64,000 bases of DNA from Mycobacteroides abscessus ATCC 19977 (lineage in GTDB: Bacteria > Actinomycetota > Actinomycetes > Mycobacteriales > Mycobacteriaceae), in NCBI RefSeq assembly GCF_000069185.1, contig NC_010397.1, forward strand, positions 4,526,001 through 4,590,000, given 5' to 3'. Below are positions 33,245-44,711 of this stretch, piece after piece; position 1 is the first letter of the stretch, and each line of letters begins with the position of its first letter. The notes below the pieces were generated by a model, which was not told the DNA's origin, did not search any database, and saw only the letters and a list, made by a program, of their open reading frames with translations. Made by a program: the position numbers and the translations under genes.

Positions 33245-34024
33245 GTGCCGGATATCACCGATTTGTTTGCCCAGCGGGCTACACTTCGACGTTCCACCAG
33301 CCTGCTGACGGCTTTTCGCTTTGAGCAGAGTGCGCCAGAGCGCTTTTACGGCACGCTCGCGCAAGACACTGTTCACCTGATCACAGACCTATGGCAGCAG
33401 GCAGAAGGCGTCGCATTGCGGGGCCGCACGGTGCTGGATGTCGGCGGCGGACCGGGCTACTTCGCGTCCGCATTCGCCGATGCCGGAGCACGGTACATCG
33501 GCGTCGAACCCGATCCCCGCGAGATGCACGCAGCCCCCCAAGGACACCGCGGCATTCAAGACCCCCGCACGACATACCTGCGCGCATCCGGGATGGCGCT
33601 GCCCCTGGCCGACAACAGCGTGGACATCTGCCTGTCATCGAATGTCGCCGAACATGTACCGCAGCCCTGGCGGCTGGGCGAGGAGATGTTGCGCGTCACC
33701 CGGCCCGGCGGACTGGCGATCTTGTCGTACACCGTTTGGCTGGGCCCGTTCGGAGGCCACGAAATGGGCCTGACGCACTATTTCGGGGGTGCCCGCGCAG
33801 CTCGCTGGTACACCCGCAAGCACGGGCATCCACCCAAGAATAACTACGGGTCGTCACTTTTCCCCGTGTCGGTGCGCGACGGGCTCCGGTGGGCCCGCGA
33901 CACGGGCACGCTGACGGCCGCATTTCCTCGCTACCACCCAAAATGGGCATGGTGGATCACCAAAATTCCCGCTCTGCGGGAGGTTCTGGTGAGCAATTTG
34001 GTGCTTGTCCTGCGCCCCCGCTGA
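33245..34024 (+). CDS. Class I SAM methyltransferase (MtrP/Rv0224-like)
   Basis: A 259-residue methyltransferase with motif I VLDVGGGPGYFASAFADAG, acidic motif II (YIGVEPDPRE) and LPLADNSVDICLSSNVAEHV, the usual pre-strand-4 region of Methyltransf_11-type enzymes. It corresponds to Rv0224c; the corynebacterial counterpart MtrP is reported as needed for normal transport of trehalose mycolates. It starts at GTG 33245, divergent from the GT4 gene. There is no membrane segment; it is a cytosolic enzyme. Confidence 0.85.
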   Translation: MPDITDLFAQRATLRRSTSLLTAFRFEQSAPERFYGTLAQDTVHLITDLWQQAEGVALRGRTVLDVGGGPGYFASAFADAGARYIGVEPDPREMHAAPQGHRGIQDPRTTYLRASGMALPLADNSVDICLSSNVAEHVPQPWRLGEEMLRVTRPGGLAILSYTVWLGPFGGHEMGLTHYFGGARAARWYTRKHGHPPKNNYGSSLFPVSVRDGLRWARDTGTLTAAFPRYHPKWAWWITKIPALREVLVSNLVLVLRPR

Positions 34025-34065
34025 ATCCTGAATTGCAACAGGTTCCACTTCCCCTGACTCCCCGG

Positions 34066-34088
34066 TAGTGTTGCGTGCGTCACGCAAC
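34066..34088 (+). promoter_or_regulatory. Promoter and operator of the kinase-like/aldehyde dehydrogenase operon
   Basis: TTCCAC (34043-34048), 17-base spacer and TAGTGT (34066-34071) form a candidate promoter. The inverted repeat GTTGCGTG-CGT-CACGCAAC (34070-34088, perfect 8-base arms) overlaps the -10 and start region, where a repressor would block transcription. Confidence 0.45.
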
Positions 34089-34118
34089 GAGGCGGACAGA
34101 AACGGAAGTCACGACACC

Positions 34119-35279
34119 TTGACTGAGCAGACAGCGACGCACGAGGACGTCGCACGTCCCGCGGAATCTCAACGAGATCCGGAAACCTTGCGCGGCGCCC
34201 TTACCGACTGGATATCCGGCCAGCTGCCGGCCGATGCCGCGCTCAGCGTGGATCACGCCGAACTACCGAGCGCCAACGGGATGTCCAGCGAGACGATCCT
34301 GGCCGACGCCCAATGGACCGAGAACGGCCAACGCACCGCCCATCGTCTGGTGATCAGGACCGCACCTCAGCCCGACTCGAGCCCGGTGTTCCCGAGCTAC
34401 GACATGCGCCGCCAGTTCGACGTCATGGACACCCTGGGCCGTCATTCCTCCGCCGTGGTTCCGCCGGTGCGTTGGTACTGCGACGACACCGCGGTGCTCG
34501 GCGGTGAATTTTTCGTGATGGATCGGGTGGACGGCGATGTCCCCCCGGACCGCATGCCGTACACGTTCGGCTCATGGGTGACCGAAGCCTCCGAGGCCGA
34601 CCGCCGCAAGATGCAACGACTCACCGTCGATCAACTCGCGCGCATCCACGCCGCACCCGTCGAGCGCTTCGCGTTCCTCAACGACGCCCGCGAGGGCGAG
34701 ACCGGCCTGGACGCCCATGTGCGCCGCACCCACGAGTTCTACGAATGGGTGCGCGGCGACGGGCCGACGATCCCGTTGATCGACCGCGGCTTTGAGTGGC
34801 TGCGCGAGAACTGGCCCGAGGAGTCTCTGTCGGGCGTGGGACGCCCAATAGACGTCGTCAGCTGGGGCGACTCGCGTCCGGGCAATGTCATCTACCGTGA
34901 TTTCGAACCGGTGGCGCTGCTGGACTGGGAGATGGCGAGCGTCGGGCCCCGCGAACTGGATTTGGGCTGGATCATTTTCCTGCACCGCTTCTTCCAGGAT
35001 TTGGCCGAGGTCGCCACCCTGCCGGGCCTGCCGGACTTCTGCAAACGCGAGGACATCGCCGCCGAATACGCCGCCCTTACCGGGCACCACGCCGCCGACC
35101 TGGACTTCTACACCGCGTACGCGGCATTGCAGCACGCCGTCATCATGGCGCGGATCCAGATGCGCGCCATGGCCTTCGGGCAGGCGCAGATGCCGGACGA
35201 CCCCGATGACCTGATCCTGCACCGGGCCACGCTGGAGAAGATGCTGAACGGTACCTACTGGGCGGGGGTCAAGGCATGA
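34119..35279 (+). CDS. Aminoglycoside-phosphotransferase-like kinase family protein
   Basis: About 386 residues of the APH/choline-kinase-like family often associated with acyl-CoA dehydrogenases in actinobacteria. The N-lobe includes LVIRTAPQP, and the catalytic loop is VVSWGDSRPGNVIYRD (Asp and Asn of the Brenner motif, Trp-Gly in place of His) followed by the metal-binding VALLDWEMASVGPRELDLG. TTG at 34119 is preferred because a palindrome and possible promoter occupy 34043-34088; the frame opens at 34068. The next gene overlaps by 4 bases (ATGA). The small molecule phosphorylated is unknown; it need not be an antibiotic. Confidence 0.75.
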   Translation: MTEQTATHEDVARPAESQRDPETLRGALTDWISGQLPADAALSVDHAELPSANGMSSETILADAQWTENGQRTAHRLVIRTAPQPDSSPVFPSYDMRRQFDVMDTLGRHSSAVVPPVRWYCDDTAVLGGEFFVMDRVDGDVPPDRMPYTFGSWVTEASEADRRKMQRLTVDQLARIHAAPVERFAFLNDAREGETGLDAHVRRTHEFYEWVRGDGPTIPLIDRGFEWLRENWPEESLSGVGRPIDVVSWGDSRPGNVIYRDFEPVALLDWEMASVGPRELDLGWIIFLHRFFQDLAEVATLPGLPDFCKREDIAAEYAALTGHHAADLDFYTAYAALQHAVIMARIQMRAMAFGQAQMPDDPDDLILHRATLEKMLNGTYWAGVKA

Positions 35280-36412
35280 GTCTGTCCCCCTTCGACGACT
35301 ACCCGATCCACCAGATCGCCGACGTGGTCCGCCATGTCGGCACCTCGGACCGGAACTTCTACGACCGCTACTACTTTGGCTGTCACGGTGGCCGTGCCGA
35401 CCTGCCGTATCTGATCACCGGGCTGGGCGTCTATCCGAACTTGGGTGTCACCGACGCCTTTGCATCGGTGCGCAATGGCGACGACATCGTGGTGTTCCGG
35501 GCCTCTCGTGCGCTGGGCGACGACCGCGCCGATCTGACTGTCGGGCCGTACCGGATCGAGGTCGTCGAGGGCCTCAAGAAGGTGCGGGTCATCCTGGAGC
35601 CGGGCTGGCACGATGCCACCTACGACATCAGCTTTGATCTCACCTACACCGGCGAAATACCGGCGTCCCTGGAGCCCGGTCATTACCAGCGCCAGCTCGG
35701 TCGTGTCATGTTCGACACCTCCCGGTTTGCCCAAACAGGTACCTGGACAGGGCAACTGACGATCGACGGCACCACCCACGAGCTGGACGGCGTCAACTGG
35801 TCGGGTAACCGCGATCGATCCTGGGGTATCCGCCCTGTCGGTGAGGGTGAGCCCGCCGGGCGGCGTGCCACGCTGGCCGGCGGCTTCTTCTGGCTCTACA
35901 ACGTGATCTCGTTCCCCCAGTACTCGATCGTGTTCATCAATCAGGAGGATGAGCACGGCAACAAGGTGGTCAGCGGCGCGCGGCGAGTGTGGCGCGATCC
36001 GTCGAAGGGGATCGAGGAGCTCGGCCCCATCGCACACGACATCACCCTGATCCCCGGCACGCGCGAAGCGCGTTCGGCGGTGGTCACGTTGGGCGACATC
36101 ACCATAACGGCCGACATCGTGCTGCCGCACTATTTCGGCTTCGGCACCGGATACGGCCTGGATCCGGACTGGCGCCACGGCATGTGGCAGGGCGACCTCG
36201 TCGTGCAGGGCAAGCGCTACAAGACCGCCGAGCTAGACGCGACGCTCAAACTGCTGTGCCCCGTAGACAATCTCGCAACGTTCCGGCTCATCGAGAACGG
36301 CGTCGAGACCCACGGCAGTGGACTGTTCGAGTTCGGGCCGATAGGCCCGCATAAACCCTCCGGCTTCACCGGATTCGTTGATACACATCAGGAAAGAGAC
36401 AGCGATTCATGA
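35276..36412 (+). CDS. Lipocalin-like (AttH/CrtC-type) hypothetical protein
   Basis: A 378-residue protein that I do not assign to an enzyme. It is beta-strand rich, and GVNWSGNRDRSWGIRP followed by FFWLYNVISF resembles the paired lipocalin-like domains of AttH and CrtC proteins, which bind or hydrate hydrophobic molecules. No signal peptide or membrane helix is evident. Coupled by 4-base overlaps both to the kinase-like gene before and the aldehyde dehydrogenase gene after, it must take part in the same pathway. Confidence 0.6.
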   Translation: MSLSPFDDYPIHQIADVVRHVGTSDRNFYDRYYFGCHGGRADLPYLITGLGVYPNLGVTDAFASVRNGDDIVVFRASRALGDDRADLTVGPYRIEVVEGLKKVRVILEPGWHDATYDISFDLTYTGEIPASLEPGHYQRQLGRVMFDTSRFAQTGTWTGQLTIDGTTHELDGVNWSGNRDRSWGIRPVGEGEPAGRRATLAGGFFWLYNVISFPQYSIVFINQEDEHGNKVVSGARRVWRDPSKGIEELGPIAHDITLIPGTREARSAVVTLGDITITADIVLPHYFGFGTGYGLDPDWRHGMWQGDLVVQGKRYKTAELDATLKLLCPVDNLATFRLIENGVETHGSGLFEFGPIGPHKPSGFTGFVDTHQERDSDS

Positions 36413-37866
36413 CGAACTACGACAAACTCTTCATCGGTGGCGTTTGGACCGAGCCCGCCACCGACCAGGTGATCGAGGTCATCTCGCCCGCCACCGGCCA
36501 AAAGGTGGGCCAGTGTCCGCTGGCCTCCCCGGCCGACGTCGACGCCGCCGTGAGCGCCGCCCGCCGTGCGTTCGACAACGGCCCGTGGCCCAGACTGACC
36601 CCGCACGAGCGTCAGGCCGTGCTGCAGAAGGCGGTGTCGCTGCTCGAATCTCGCAAGGACGAGATCTGCAAGGCCATCGCCGACGAAACCGGCGCTCCCC
36701 CGATGGTTATCGAGACACTGCAGTGGATGGGTGGCTTTGGCGCCATTCAGTACTACGCCAACGCCGCGGATGCGGTGAAGTGGAAGGAACTGCGCAACGG
36801 CGCCTACGGCCAGACACTGGTAACCCGCGAACCCGCCGGTGTGGTGGCGGCCATCGCGGCCTGGAATGTGCCGCTGTTCCTGGCGCTCAACAAGATCGGT
36901 CCCGCGTTCCTCGCCGGGTGCGCCGTGGTGCTCAAGCCCGCCGCCGAAACACCGCTGTCCAGCTTCATCCTGGCGGAGGTGTTCGCCGAGGCGGGTGTGC
37001 CCGAGGGCGTGCTGTCGGTGGTACCTGGCGGCGCCGAGACGGGCCGGGCACTGACCAATAACCCCGACGTCGACGTGTTCAGCTTCACCGGCAGCACCGC
37101 CGTCGGCAAGGAGATTGCCGAGATCGCCGCGAAGAACCTCAAAAAGGTAACGCTGGAGCTGGGCGGCAAGTCCGCTGCCATCGTGCTGGAGGACGCGGAC
37201 CTGGCGGCCGCGCTGCCGATGCTGGTGTTCTCCGGGCTGATGAACGCCGGCCAGGGCTGCGTCAACCAGACCCGCGTACTGGCGCCACGGTCACGGTACG
37301 ACGAGGTGGTCGACGGCATCGTCGGCATGGTTTCGCTGATGGGCGTCGGATTGCCCGACGATCCGGCCACCCAGGTCGGTCCGCTGATCACAGAGAAGCA
37401 GCGCACTCGGGTCGAGGGCTACATCGCCAAGGGCATCGCAGAGGGTGCGCGACTGGCCTACGGCGGCAAGCGCCCCGAGGGCTTGGATGGCGGATACTTT
37501 GTGCAGCCCACGATTTTTGCCGATGTCGACAACTCGATGACCATCGCACAAGAGGAAATCTTCGGCCCGGTGTTGTCGATCATCGCCTACGACTCGGTGG
37601 ACGAGGCGGTCAAGATCGCCAATGACTCGAATTACGGGCTGGCGGGCAGTGTGTGGACCACCGATGTGCAGAAGGGCCTGGAGGTCGCCGCGCAGATCCG
37701 CACCGGCACCTACGGCATCAACTGGTATGCCTTCGATCCGAGCTGCCCGTTCGGCGGCTACAAGCAGTCGGGTATCGGCCGCGAGAACGGGCCCGAGGGC
37801 ATCGAGGAGTACTGCGAGCTCAAGAGCGTACTGCTGCCGATGGGTTACACCCTCGAATCGATTTAG
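36409..37866 (+). CDS. NAD(P)-dependent aldehyde dehydrogenase
   Basis: A 485-residue aldehyde dehydrogenase with a complete active site: FSFTGSTAVGKEI cofactor loop, general base Glu250 in LELGGKSAAIV, catalytic Cys284 in NAGQGCVNQTR and EEIFGPVLSI near the C-terminus. Length is normal for the superfamily. It oxidises an aldehyde to the acid; the best clue to the substrate is the operon, with a kinase-like protein, a lipocalin-like protein, an MFS carrier and a hydroxyisobutyrate-type dehydrogenase. A hairpin follows 3 bases after the stop. Confidence 0.9.
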   Translation: MTNYDKLFIGGVWTEPATDQVIEVISPATGQKVGQCPLASPADVDAAVSAARRAFDNGPWPRLTPHERQAVLQKAVSLLESRKDEICKAIADETGAPPMVIETLQWMGGFGAIQYYANAADAVKWKELRNGAYGQTLVTREPAGVVAAIAAWNVPLFLALNKIGPAFLAGCAVVLKPAAETPLSSFILAEVFAEAGVPEGVLSVVPGGAETGRALTNNPDVDVFSFTGSTAVGKEIAEIAAKNLKKVTLELGGKSAAIVLEDADLAAALPMLVFSGLMNAGQGCVNQTRVLAPRSRYDEVVDGIVGMVSLMGVGLPDDPATQVGPLITEKQRTRVEGYIAKGIAEGARLAYGGKRPEGLDGGYFVQPTIFADVDNSMTIAQEEIFGPVLSIIAYDSVDEAVKIANDSNYGLAGSVWTTDVQKGLEVAAQIRTGTYGINWYAFDPSCPFGGYKQSGIGRENGPEGIEEYCELKSVLLPMGYTLESI

Positions 37867-37869
37867 CCA

Positions 37870-37927
37870 TCGAGTGCGAGCCTCGCGCGGAAATCTCGCC
37901 TGAAAACCGCGTGAGGCTCGCACTCGA
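37870..37927. terminator. Hairpin between aldehyde dehydrogenase and MFS genes
   Basis: Arms of 21 bases (37870-37890 and 37907-37927) with a single G/T-type mismatch, 16-base loop. Unlike the hairpins at 16082 and 46927 it lies between genes on the same strand, so it may terminate most transcripts after the dehydrogenase gene or reduce expression of the MFS gene, whose GTG start is 15 bases downstream. Confidence 0.65.
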
Positions 37928-37942
37928 CGCTAGGGTTCGGCT

Positions 37943-39289
37943 GTGTCCACCACAGCCGAGGCCGACGCTGCTCCATCGGGTCTGCGCAAGGTCGTCGCGG
38001 CCTCGATGGCCGGCACCGTCGTCGAGTGGTACGAGTTCTTTCTCTACGCCACCGCCGCGACACTCGTCTTCAACAAGGTCTTCTTCCCCGCTGTGCAGGC
38101 CGGGGGAAACGACCTCGACAACATCATCAAGGCATTTCTCACCTACGCGGTCGGTTTCGTCGCCCGCCCCATCGGCGGAATCGTTTTCGGGCACTTCGGG
38201 GATCGGTACGGGCGCAAGCACCTCCTGCAGATCGCGATCGTGCTGGTTGGCGTCGCCACCTTCCTGATGGGCTGTCTGCCGACCTTTGCCCAGGTCGGCT
38301 ATGCCGCACCGATGCTGTTGGTGGGCCTGCGGTTCCTACAGGGTTTCGCGGTGGGTGGGGAATGGGGCGGTGCGGTGCTGTTGGTGGCCGAGCACTCCCC
38401 CGACTCGCAACGCGGGTTCTGGGCGAGCTGGCCGCAGGCGGCGGTGCCGTTGGGCAACCTGCTGGCCACTCTGGTGCTGCTCACCTTGTCCTGGACGCTC
38501 TCCGATTCTGCGTTCATGGCCTGGGGCTGGCGGGTGGGCTTCTGGCTGTCGGTGATCATCGTGGCAATCGGGTACTACATCCGCACCCGCATATCCGACG
38601 CGCCTATCTTCCACGAGGCCCGCAAGGAGATCGAGCGGAACAAAGCCAGCTCCTATGGCGTCATCGAGGTGTTCCGCCGGTATCCACGCGGGGTATTCAC
38701 TGCCATGGGTCTGCGGGTGGCAGAGAACATCCTCTACTACATGGTGGTCACCTTCTCCATCACGTATCTCAAGACCCAGCTGCACATGGATACCCGGCGA
38801 ATCCTGTTACTGCTGCTGATTGCTCACGTGGTTCAGGCGATCGCCCTACCGATCGTGGGCCGCTACACCGATATTGCGGGGCGGCGGGCACCGTACGCGC
38901 TGGGGGCGCTGCTGTCCGCGGGCTGGGGCTTTATCGCCTTCCCGATGTTCAATACCCGGAACGAGTGGGTGATCTTGACGGCCATCGTGATCGGGCTGCT
39001 GGTGCACTCACTGATGTTCGCGGGACAGCCGGCGATCATGGCAGAGATGTTCCCCACCCGGATGCGCTATTCCGGAGTGTCGGTGGGCTATCAAGTGACC
39101 TCGATCTTCGCCGGGTCGCTGGCTCCGGTCATCGGCACCGCCCTGCTCGGCAGGTACCACAGTTGGGTGCCGGTCGCGGTCTATCTGGCGGCCGTCGCCC
39201 CCATCACACTGTTCGCGGTGTGGTCGCTGCCGGAAACCAGAGGCAGCTCGCTACATGAGCTCGATGCCGCCGACAGGGCGCGCACCTAA
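37943..39289 (+). CDS. MFS transporter, metabolite:H+ symporter (ProP/ShiA-like)
   Basis: A 448-residue 12-helix carrier of the MHS branch of the major facilitator superfamily. Markers are MAGTVVEWYEFFLYATAA in helix 1, GHFGDRYGRKHLL in loop 2-3, GFAVGGEWGGAVLLVAEHSP in helices 4-5 and FPTRMRYSGVSVGYQ between helices 10 and 11. Members take up organic acids or betaine with protons, so this is probably the importer for the adjacent dehydrogenase pathway. The start is GTG at 37943, just after a hairpin. Confidence 0.88.
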   Translation: MSTTAEADAAPSGLRKVVAASMAGTVVEWYEFFLYATAATLVFNKVFFPAVQAGGNDLDNIIKAFLTYAVGFVARPIGGIVFGHFGDRYGRKHLLQIAIVLVGVATFLMGCLPTFAQVGYAAPMLLVGLRFLQGFAVGGEWGGAVLLVAEHSPDSQRGFWASWPQAAVPLGNLLATLVLLTLSWTLSDSAFMAWGWRVGFWLSVIIVAIGYYIRTRISDAPIFHEARKEIERNKASSYGVIEVFRRYPRGVFTAMGLRVAENILYYMVVTFSITYLKTQLHMDTRRILLLLLIAHVVQAIALPIVGRYTDIAGRRAPYALGALLSAGWGFIAFPMFNTRNEWVILTAIVIGLLVHSLMFAGQPAIMAEMFPTRMRYSGVSVGYQVTSIFAGSLAPVIGTALLGRYHSWVPVAVYLAAVAPITLFAVWSLPETRGSSLHELDAADRART

Positions 39290-39304
39290 CGCTAGGTTGG
39301 TCTG

Positions 39305-41623
<2,319 letters not shown>

Positions 41624-41645
41624 GGTGTGCGCCTCCTTATTCTTT

Positions 41646-42575
41646 CTAGCCCACCGGGCCGGTATTGCGAGGGTGAAGCAGGCGAACAAGGTGACCCTCG
41701 AGCCTGTTGTTCATCTCCGCGATATCCGCTGGGCTCCAGCGCCGGAACCCCTCGCCCGTTTTGCACCCGAGCATCCCCCGGGCCACCTTGTCGACCAGCA
41801 CCGGATTGGGGCCGCCTTGACAATCGAGTGCCGGTACCACCACCCGGTGGATATCCAAGGTCAGATCGAGCCCGACCAGATCTGCGTTCTCCAACGGCCC
41901 CAGCACGGCAAGCCGCAACCCGAAGCTGTTCTTGACCACGTCGTCCACCGTTGTCGCGTCACACACCCCCTCCTGGACCAGCGCGATCGCTTCGCGCCAG
42001 AGCGCATGTTGCAGCCGGTTCCCCACAAAGCCGGGCACCTCCTTGCGCACGTGCATGGGCTTCTTCCCTATGGCGGCGAGTAACTTCATTGTCCGAGAGA
42101 CGGTCTCGACTGACGTACCCGTTGCCTGAACCACTTCCACCAGCGGGATGAGCGGGGCGGGATTCCACCAGTGCGTGCCCACAATCCGATCTATTGCGGG
42201 CGAGCCCGCCGCGATCTCCGAGATGGGGATCACCGAAGTGTTGGAGGCCAAGATGGCATCGTGAGGTGCCGCCGCGGCAATTCCTGCGAGCACCTCGCGT
42301 TTGAGCTCGAGCTTCTCGCCGACGGCCTCGGTCACGAAGCAGGCGTCGGCGACCGCGGCCGACAGGTCATCCGTGATGATGATCCGATCTGCCACCGCCA
42401 CATCCAGTTCCGCACAAGCAAGGCTCTCCCGCACGCGATCCACGACCGAGGTTCGTACCTGTTCGTTTACCTCGTAGACGAACACCGTGAAGCCTGCCAA
42501 CGCGAATACTTGGCTGATGCCGGCTCCCATGCGTCCTCCGCCGACGACGCAAACCGGCCTGATGTCGTTTGTCAT
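41646..42575 (-). CDS. 3-Hydroxyacyl-CoA dehydrogenase-type enzyme
   Basis: A 309-residue NAD enzyme: VCVVGGGRMGAGISQVFALAG at the N-terminus, ASNTSVIPISEIA, GTHWWNPAPLIPLVEVV with the catalytic His, and VPGFVGNRLQHALWREAIALV in the C-terminal helical domain. It resembles 3-hydroxybutyryl-CoA dehydrogenases acting alone rather than fused to a hydratase. It overlaps the upstream SDR gene by 4 bases (ATGA). In this operon it would oxidise a 3-hydroxyacyl intermediate. Confidence 0.88.
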   Translation of the reverse strand: MTNDIRPVCVVGGGRMGAGISQVFALAGFTVFVYEVNEQVRTSVVDRVRESLACAELDVAVADRIIITDDLSAAVADACFVTEAVGEKLELKREVLAGIAAAAPHDAILASNTSVIPISEIAAGSPAIDRIVGTHWWNPAPLIPLVEVVQATGTSVETVSRTMKLLAAIGKKPMHVRKEVPGFVGNRLQHALWREAIALVQEGVCDATTVDDVVKNSFGLRLAVLGPLENADLVGLDLTLDIHRVVVPALDCQGGPNPVLVDKVARGMLGCKTGEGFRRWSPADIAEMNNRLEGHLVRLLHPRNTGPVG

Positions 42576-43363
42576 CCGGCTGTGTACCCCCCATCCGGGT
42601 AGACGACGTGACCGGTGAGGAAATCTGACGCCGGTGCGCTCAGGAACAGAATGGGTCCGGCAAGATCCTCGGGTTCACCGAGACGCCCCAACGGGATACG
42701 CGACAGGAAGTTCTCCCTAGTAGCTTGAGCAGCAGGCTCATCGGTGAACATCCAGCTTGTCAACGGGCTGCGGAACACCGTGGGCGCCAAGCCATTCACG
42801 GTGATCCCATACCTGCCCCATTCGCACCCGAATGAACGGACCAGTCCGTCCACAGCGGCCTTGGACGCACAGTACGCGGTGTACCCCGCGGGATGGCCCA
42901 GCTTTCCCCGGGCCGACGAGGTCAGGATGATCTTGCCGCCGCGGCCACGTTCGATCATGGCTCGCCCTGCCGAGCGGACCGCCAACCAGGTACTCGTCAC
43001 ATTCGCGTCCAGCACCGCCTCAAATCGCGCCGGCTGCATGTCCACCGCGGGTGCCACCTCGTTGACACCGGACGCAACCACCAGGATGTCCACGCCACCG
43101 AAGGCTTCGATCGTCTCCTTGACGATCGCGTCGCTGGCTGATTCGGAATCTGGCCTTCGCGCGATGGGCACGATACATCCGGGAGCCGCGGCCAATTCAT
43201 CGCGGAGGTCGCTCAGCGCGTCCTCTCGCGAACCACATATCGCCACATTTGCGCCGGCACCGGCCAGCGCACGGCTAGCTATCTGTCCTAACGAACCCGT
43301 CGCCCCAATGACGATTGCGGACTTTCCTGCTATATCGAACAACGCTCGTGGGTCGTCAAACAT
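42572..43363 (-). CDS. Short-chain dehydrogenase/reductase
   Basis: A 263-residue SDR: IVIGATGSLGQIASRALAGAG (a GxxxGxxG variant of the NAD loop), ILTSSARGKLG with the catalytic Ser, YTAYCASKAAVDGLVRSF with Tyr/Lys, and VYPDGGYTAG at the C-terminus. ATG at 43363 overlaps the cupin gene end by 8 bases and is coupled to it. It would reduce or oxidise a ketone/alcohol in the operon pathway. Confidence 0.88.
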   Translation of the reverse strand: MFDDPRALFDIAGKSAIVIGATGSLGQIASRALAGAGANVAICGSREDALSDLRDELAAAPGCIVPIARRPDSESASDAIVKETIEAFGGVDILVVASGVNEVAPAVDMQPARFEAVLDANVTSTWLAVRSAGRAMIERGRGGKIILTSSARGKLGHPAGYTAYCASKAAVDGLVRSFGCEWGRYGITVNGLAPTVFRSPLTSWMFTDEPAAQATRENFLSRIPLGRLGEPEDLAGPILFLSAPASDFLTGHVVYPDGGYTAG

Positions 43364-43712
43364 GGTGGGACTCTCTCTCGGAACCGGTGGCGAAAGTGAT
43401 GACGAGCATGGTTGCCACCTCATGGCTCAGATTGGCGATCGCGCGCATCTCACCCGGTTCGATGAGACAGCTGTCGAACATCCTCAGTACCTCTTCGGTG
43501 CCCCCGGAGAGGGAAACTCGCACGCTTCCCGAGAGCACCACGTAGATCTTTTCCGAATCTGAGACGTCCATTTCAGCCCCACCACCAGGCAGGAACCTAG
43601 ACAAGCCGATACGCGCGCGGGCCGACGGAGAGCCCTGCAGACGAAGTGCGTGCATATCGAAATGCTTGGGCGCCTCATACAGGACAGCGTCCTCAAACTT
43701 GGTGACCTTCAT
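43356..43712 (-). CDS. Small cupin-domain protein
   Basis: A 118-residue single-domain cupin (SRFLPGGGAEMDVSDSEKIY then VVLSGSVRVSLSGGTEEVLR and CLIEPGEMRAIANLSHEVATM). The metal-binding His of motif 1 is not clearly conserved, since GGGAEMDVSD replaces GxHxH, while a His remains in motif 2. It may thus bind a small molecule rather than act as an oxygenase. ATG at 43712 is used; the frame opens earlier inside the cyclase gene. It is between the cyclase and SDR genes. Confidence 0.7.
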   Translation of the reverse strand: MKVTKFEDAVLYEAPKHFDMHALRLQGSPSARARIGLSRFLPGGGAEMDVSDSEKIYVVLSGSVRVSLSGGTEEVLRMFDSCLIEPGEMRAIANLSHEVATMLVITFATGSERESHHV

Positions 43713-43716
43713 GGGA

Positions 43717-44586
43717 TCAGCCAGCAGTTCCGGTTTCGATCCGATACTCGCCGGTCGGGTCGGTGATGGCGACCAACCGCACGATGCAGCCGTCGCCCTT
43801 CTTCCAACGCCACGGGAAGGCCGCGAAGGTGACGCGCTTGCCGGTGACCTTGTCGATGTCACCGCCGACGTTCTCGAAGCCCAAAATGCCGTTGGACAAG
43901 ATCGCGTTGTGGCACGGTTCCCAATACGGGAAGTCCTCGATCACCTTCCGGCCCGTCAGCTGCTCATATTCGAGATTGACTTGTGGGATAAGGCCATTCG
44001 GAGCACCGGTGCCGTGCGGACCGATCGCGGTACCCAGCGGGTGGTCGAGAGCCTGGGTGTCGGAGCCGACCATCTTCACCTTGCGTTCGACGAACCACTC
44101 CCCGGCATCCTTGTAGAAGCCAGGAGCGTAGGCGTAGTAGTGACGGTTGTCTCCGTAATAGCGGTGCCAGCCCGTGTTCACGATGACGATGTCGCCCTCA
44201 CGGATCTGTGGGCGTGCGTTTTCCAGGTCCTCGGCGGTGATGACTTCCCACTTCTTTTTCGGGATCGACACGACCACCCCGGTGCCGAAGAAGTTGGGCA
44301 GCGGCACCTCTTCGAGGAACGGCGTGCCCGGAACGACATGCGCGGGCGCGTCGATGTGGGTTCCGGAATGCATCACCGTGGTGATCTTCTGCGTCAGTAC
44401 CCCGGATCTGGCCATGTTGTGGAGCCGCTCGATCTTGACGTCCTCGAAATAGGGCCAACACGGCGTCCCCAAACCCCACGGATGACTCAAGTCATAGAAC
44501 TGAAGCCCCATGGCGTTCTTGTCATTTGACTCGGTAAACTTGCACAGATCTTCATTTCGCCAATCGGCGTCTTCCCAACCGGGCAT
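43717..44586 (-). CDS. Cyclase-family metal hydrolase (kynurenine formamidase-like)
   Basis: A 289-residue member of the cyclase/KynB family of metal-dependent amide or ester hydrolases. The signature HxGTHxDxxxH appears as MHSGTHIDAPAHVV, with DLSHPWGLGTPCWPY before it and PEGDIVIVNTGWHRYY-like segment after it. The first gene of the minus-strand cluster, it is divergent from the IclR gene, with two palindromes between. The enzyme would open a lactone, amide or cyclic 1,3-diketone; the last would suit a phloroglucinol-like substrate. Confidence 0.8.
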   Translation of the reverse strand: MPGWEDADWRNEDLCKFTESNDKNAMGLQFYDLSHPWGLGTPCWPYFEDVKIERLHNMARSGVLTQKITTVMHSGTHIDAPAHVVPGTPFLEEVPLPNFFGTGVVVSIPKKKWEVITAEDLENARPQIREGDIVIVNTGWHRYYGDNRHYYAYAPGFYKDAGEWFVERKVKMVGSDTQALDHPLGTAIGPHGTGAPNGLIPQVNLEYEQLTGRKVIEDFPYWEPCHNAILSNGILGFENVGGDIDKVTGKRVTFAAFPWRWKKGDGCIVRLVAITDPTGEYRIETGTAG

Positions 44587-44615
44587 CTCGATTCACTCCT
44601 TCATCTGTTGTATTG

Positions 44616-44660
44616 CCGAAATTCGGGCTGCGAGTTCGCGCTATGCTGTTGCATCGCAAC
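44616..44660. promoter_or_regulatory. Candidate IclR operators in the divergent region
   Basis: Two palindromes in the 125 bases between the cyclase and IclR genes: CCGAAATTCGG (44616-44626) and GTTGC-ATC-GCAAC (44648-44660). TATGCT (44642-44647) between them could be a -10 element. IclR proteins usually bind such pairs as tetramers. Confidence 0.4.
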
Positions 44661-44711
44661 GATGTACGGCCGTCTAGCGGCGGCGTGGTCGGGGGAATGA
44701 GGTGATCCGGC

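Noticed and set aside
34119..35279. Aminoglycoside-resistance gene
   Set aside because: The APH-like fold is shared by many metabolic kinases, the catalytic loop has WGD instead of HGD, and the operon is catabolic.
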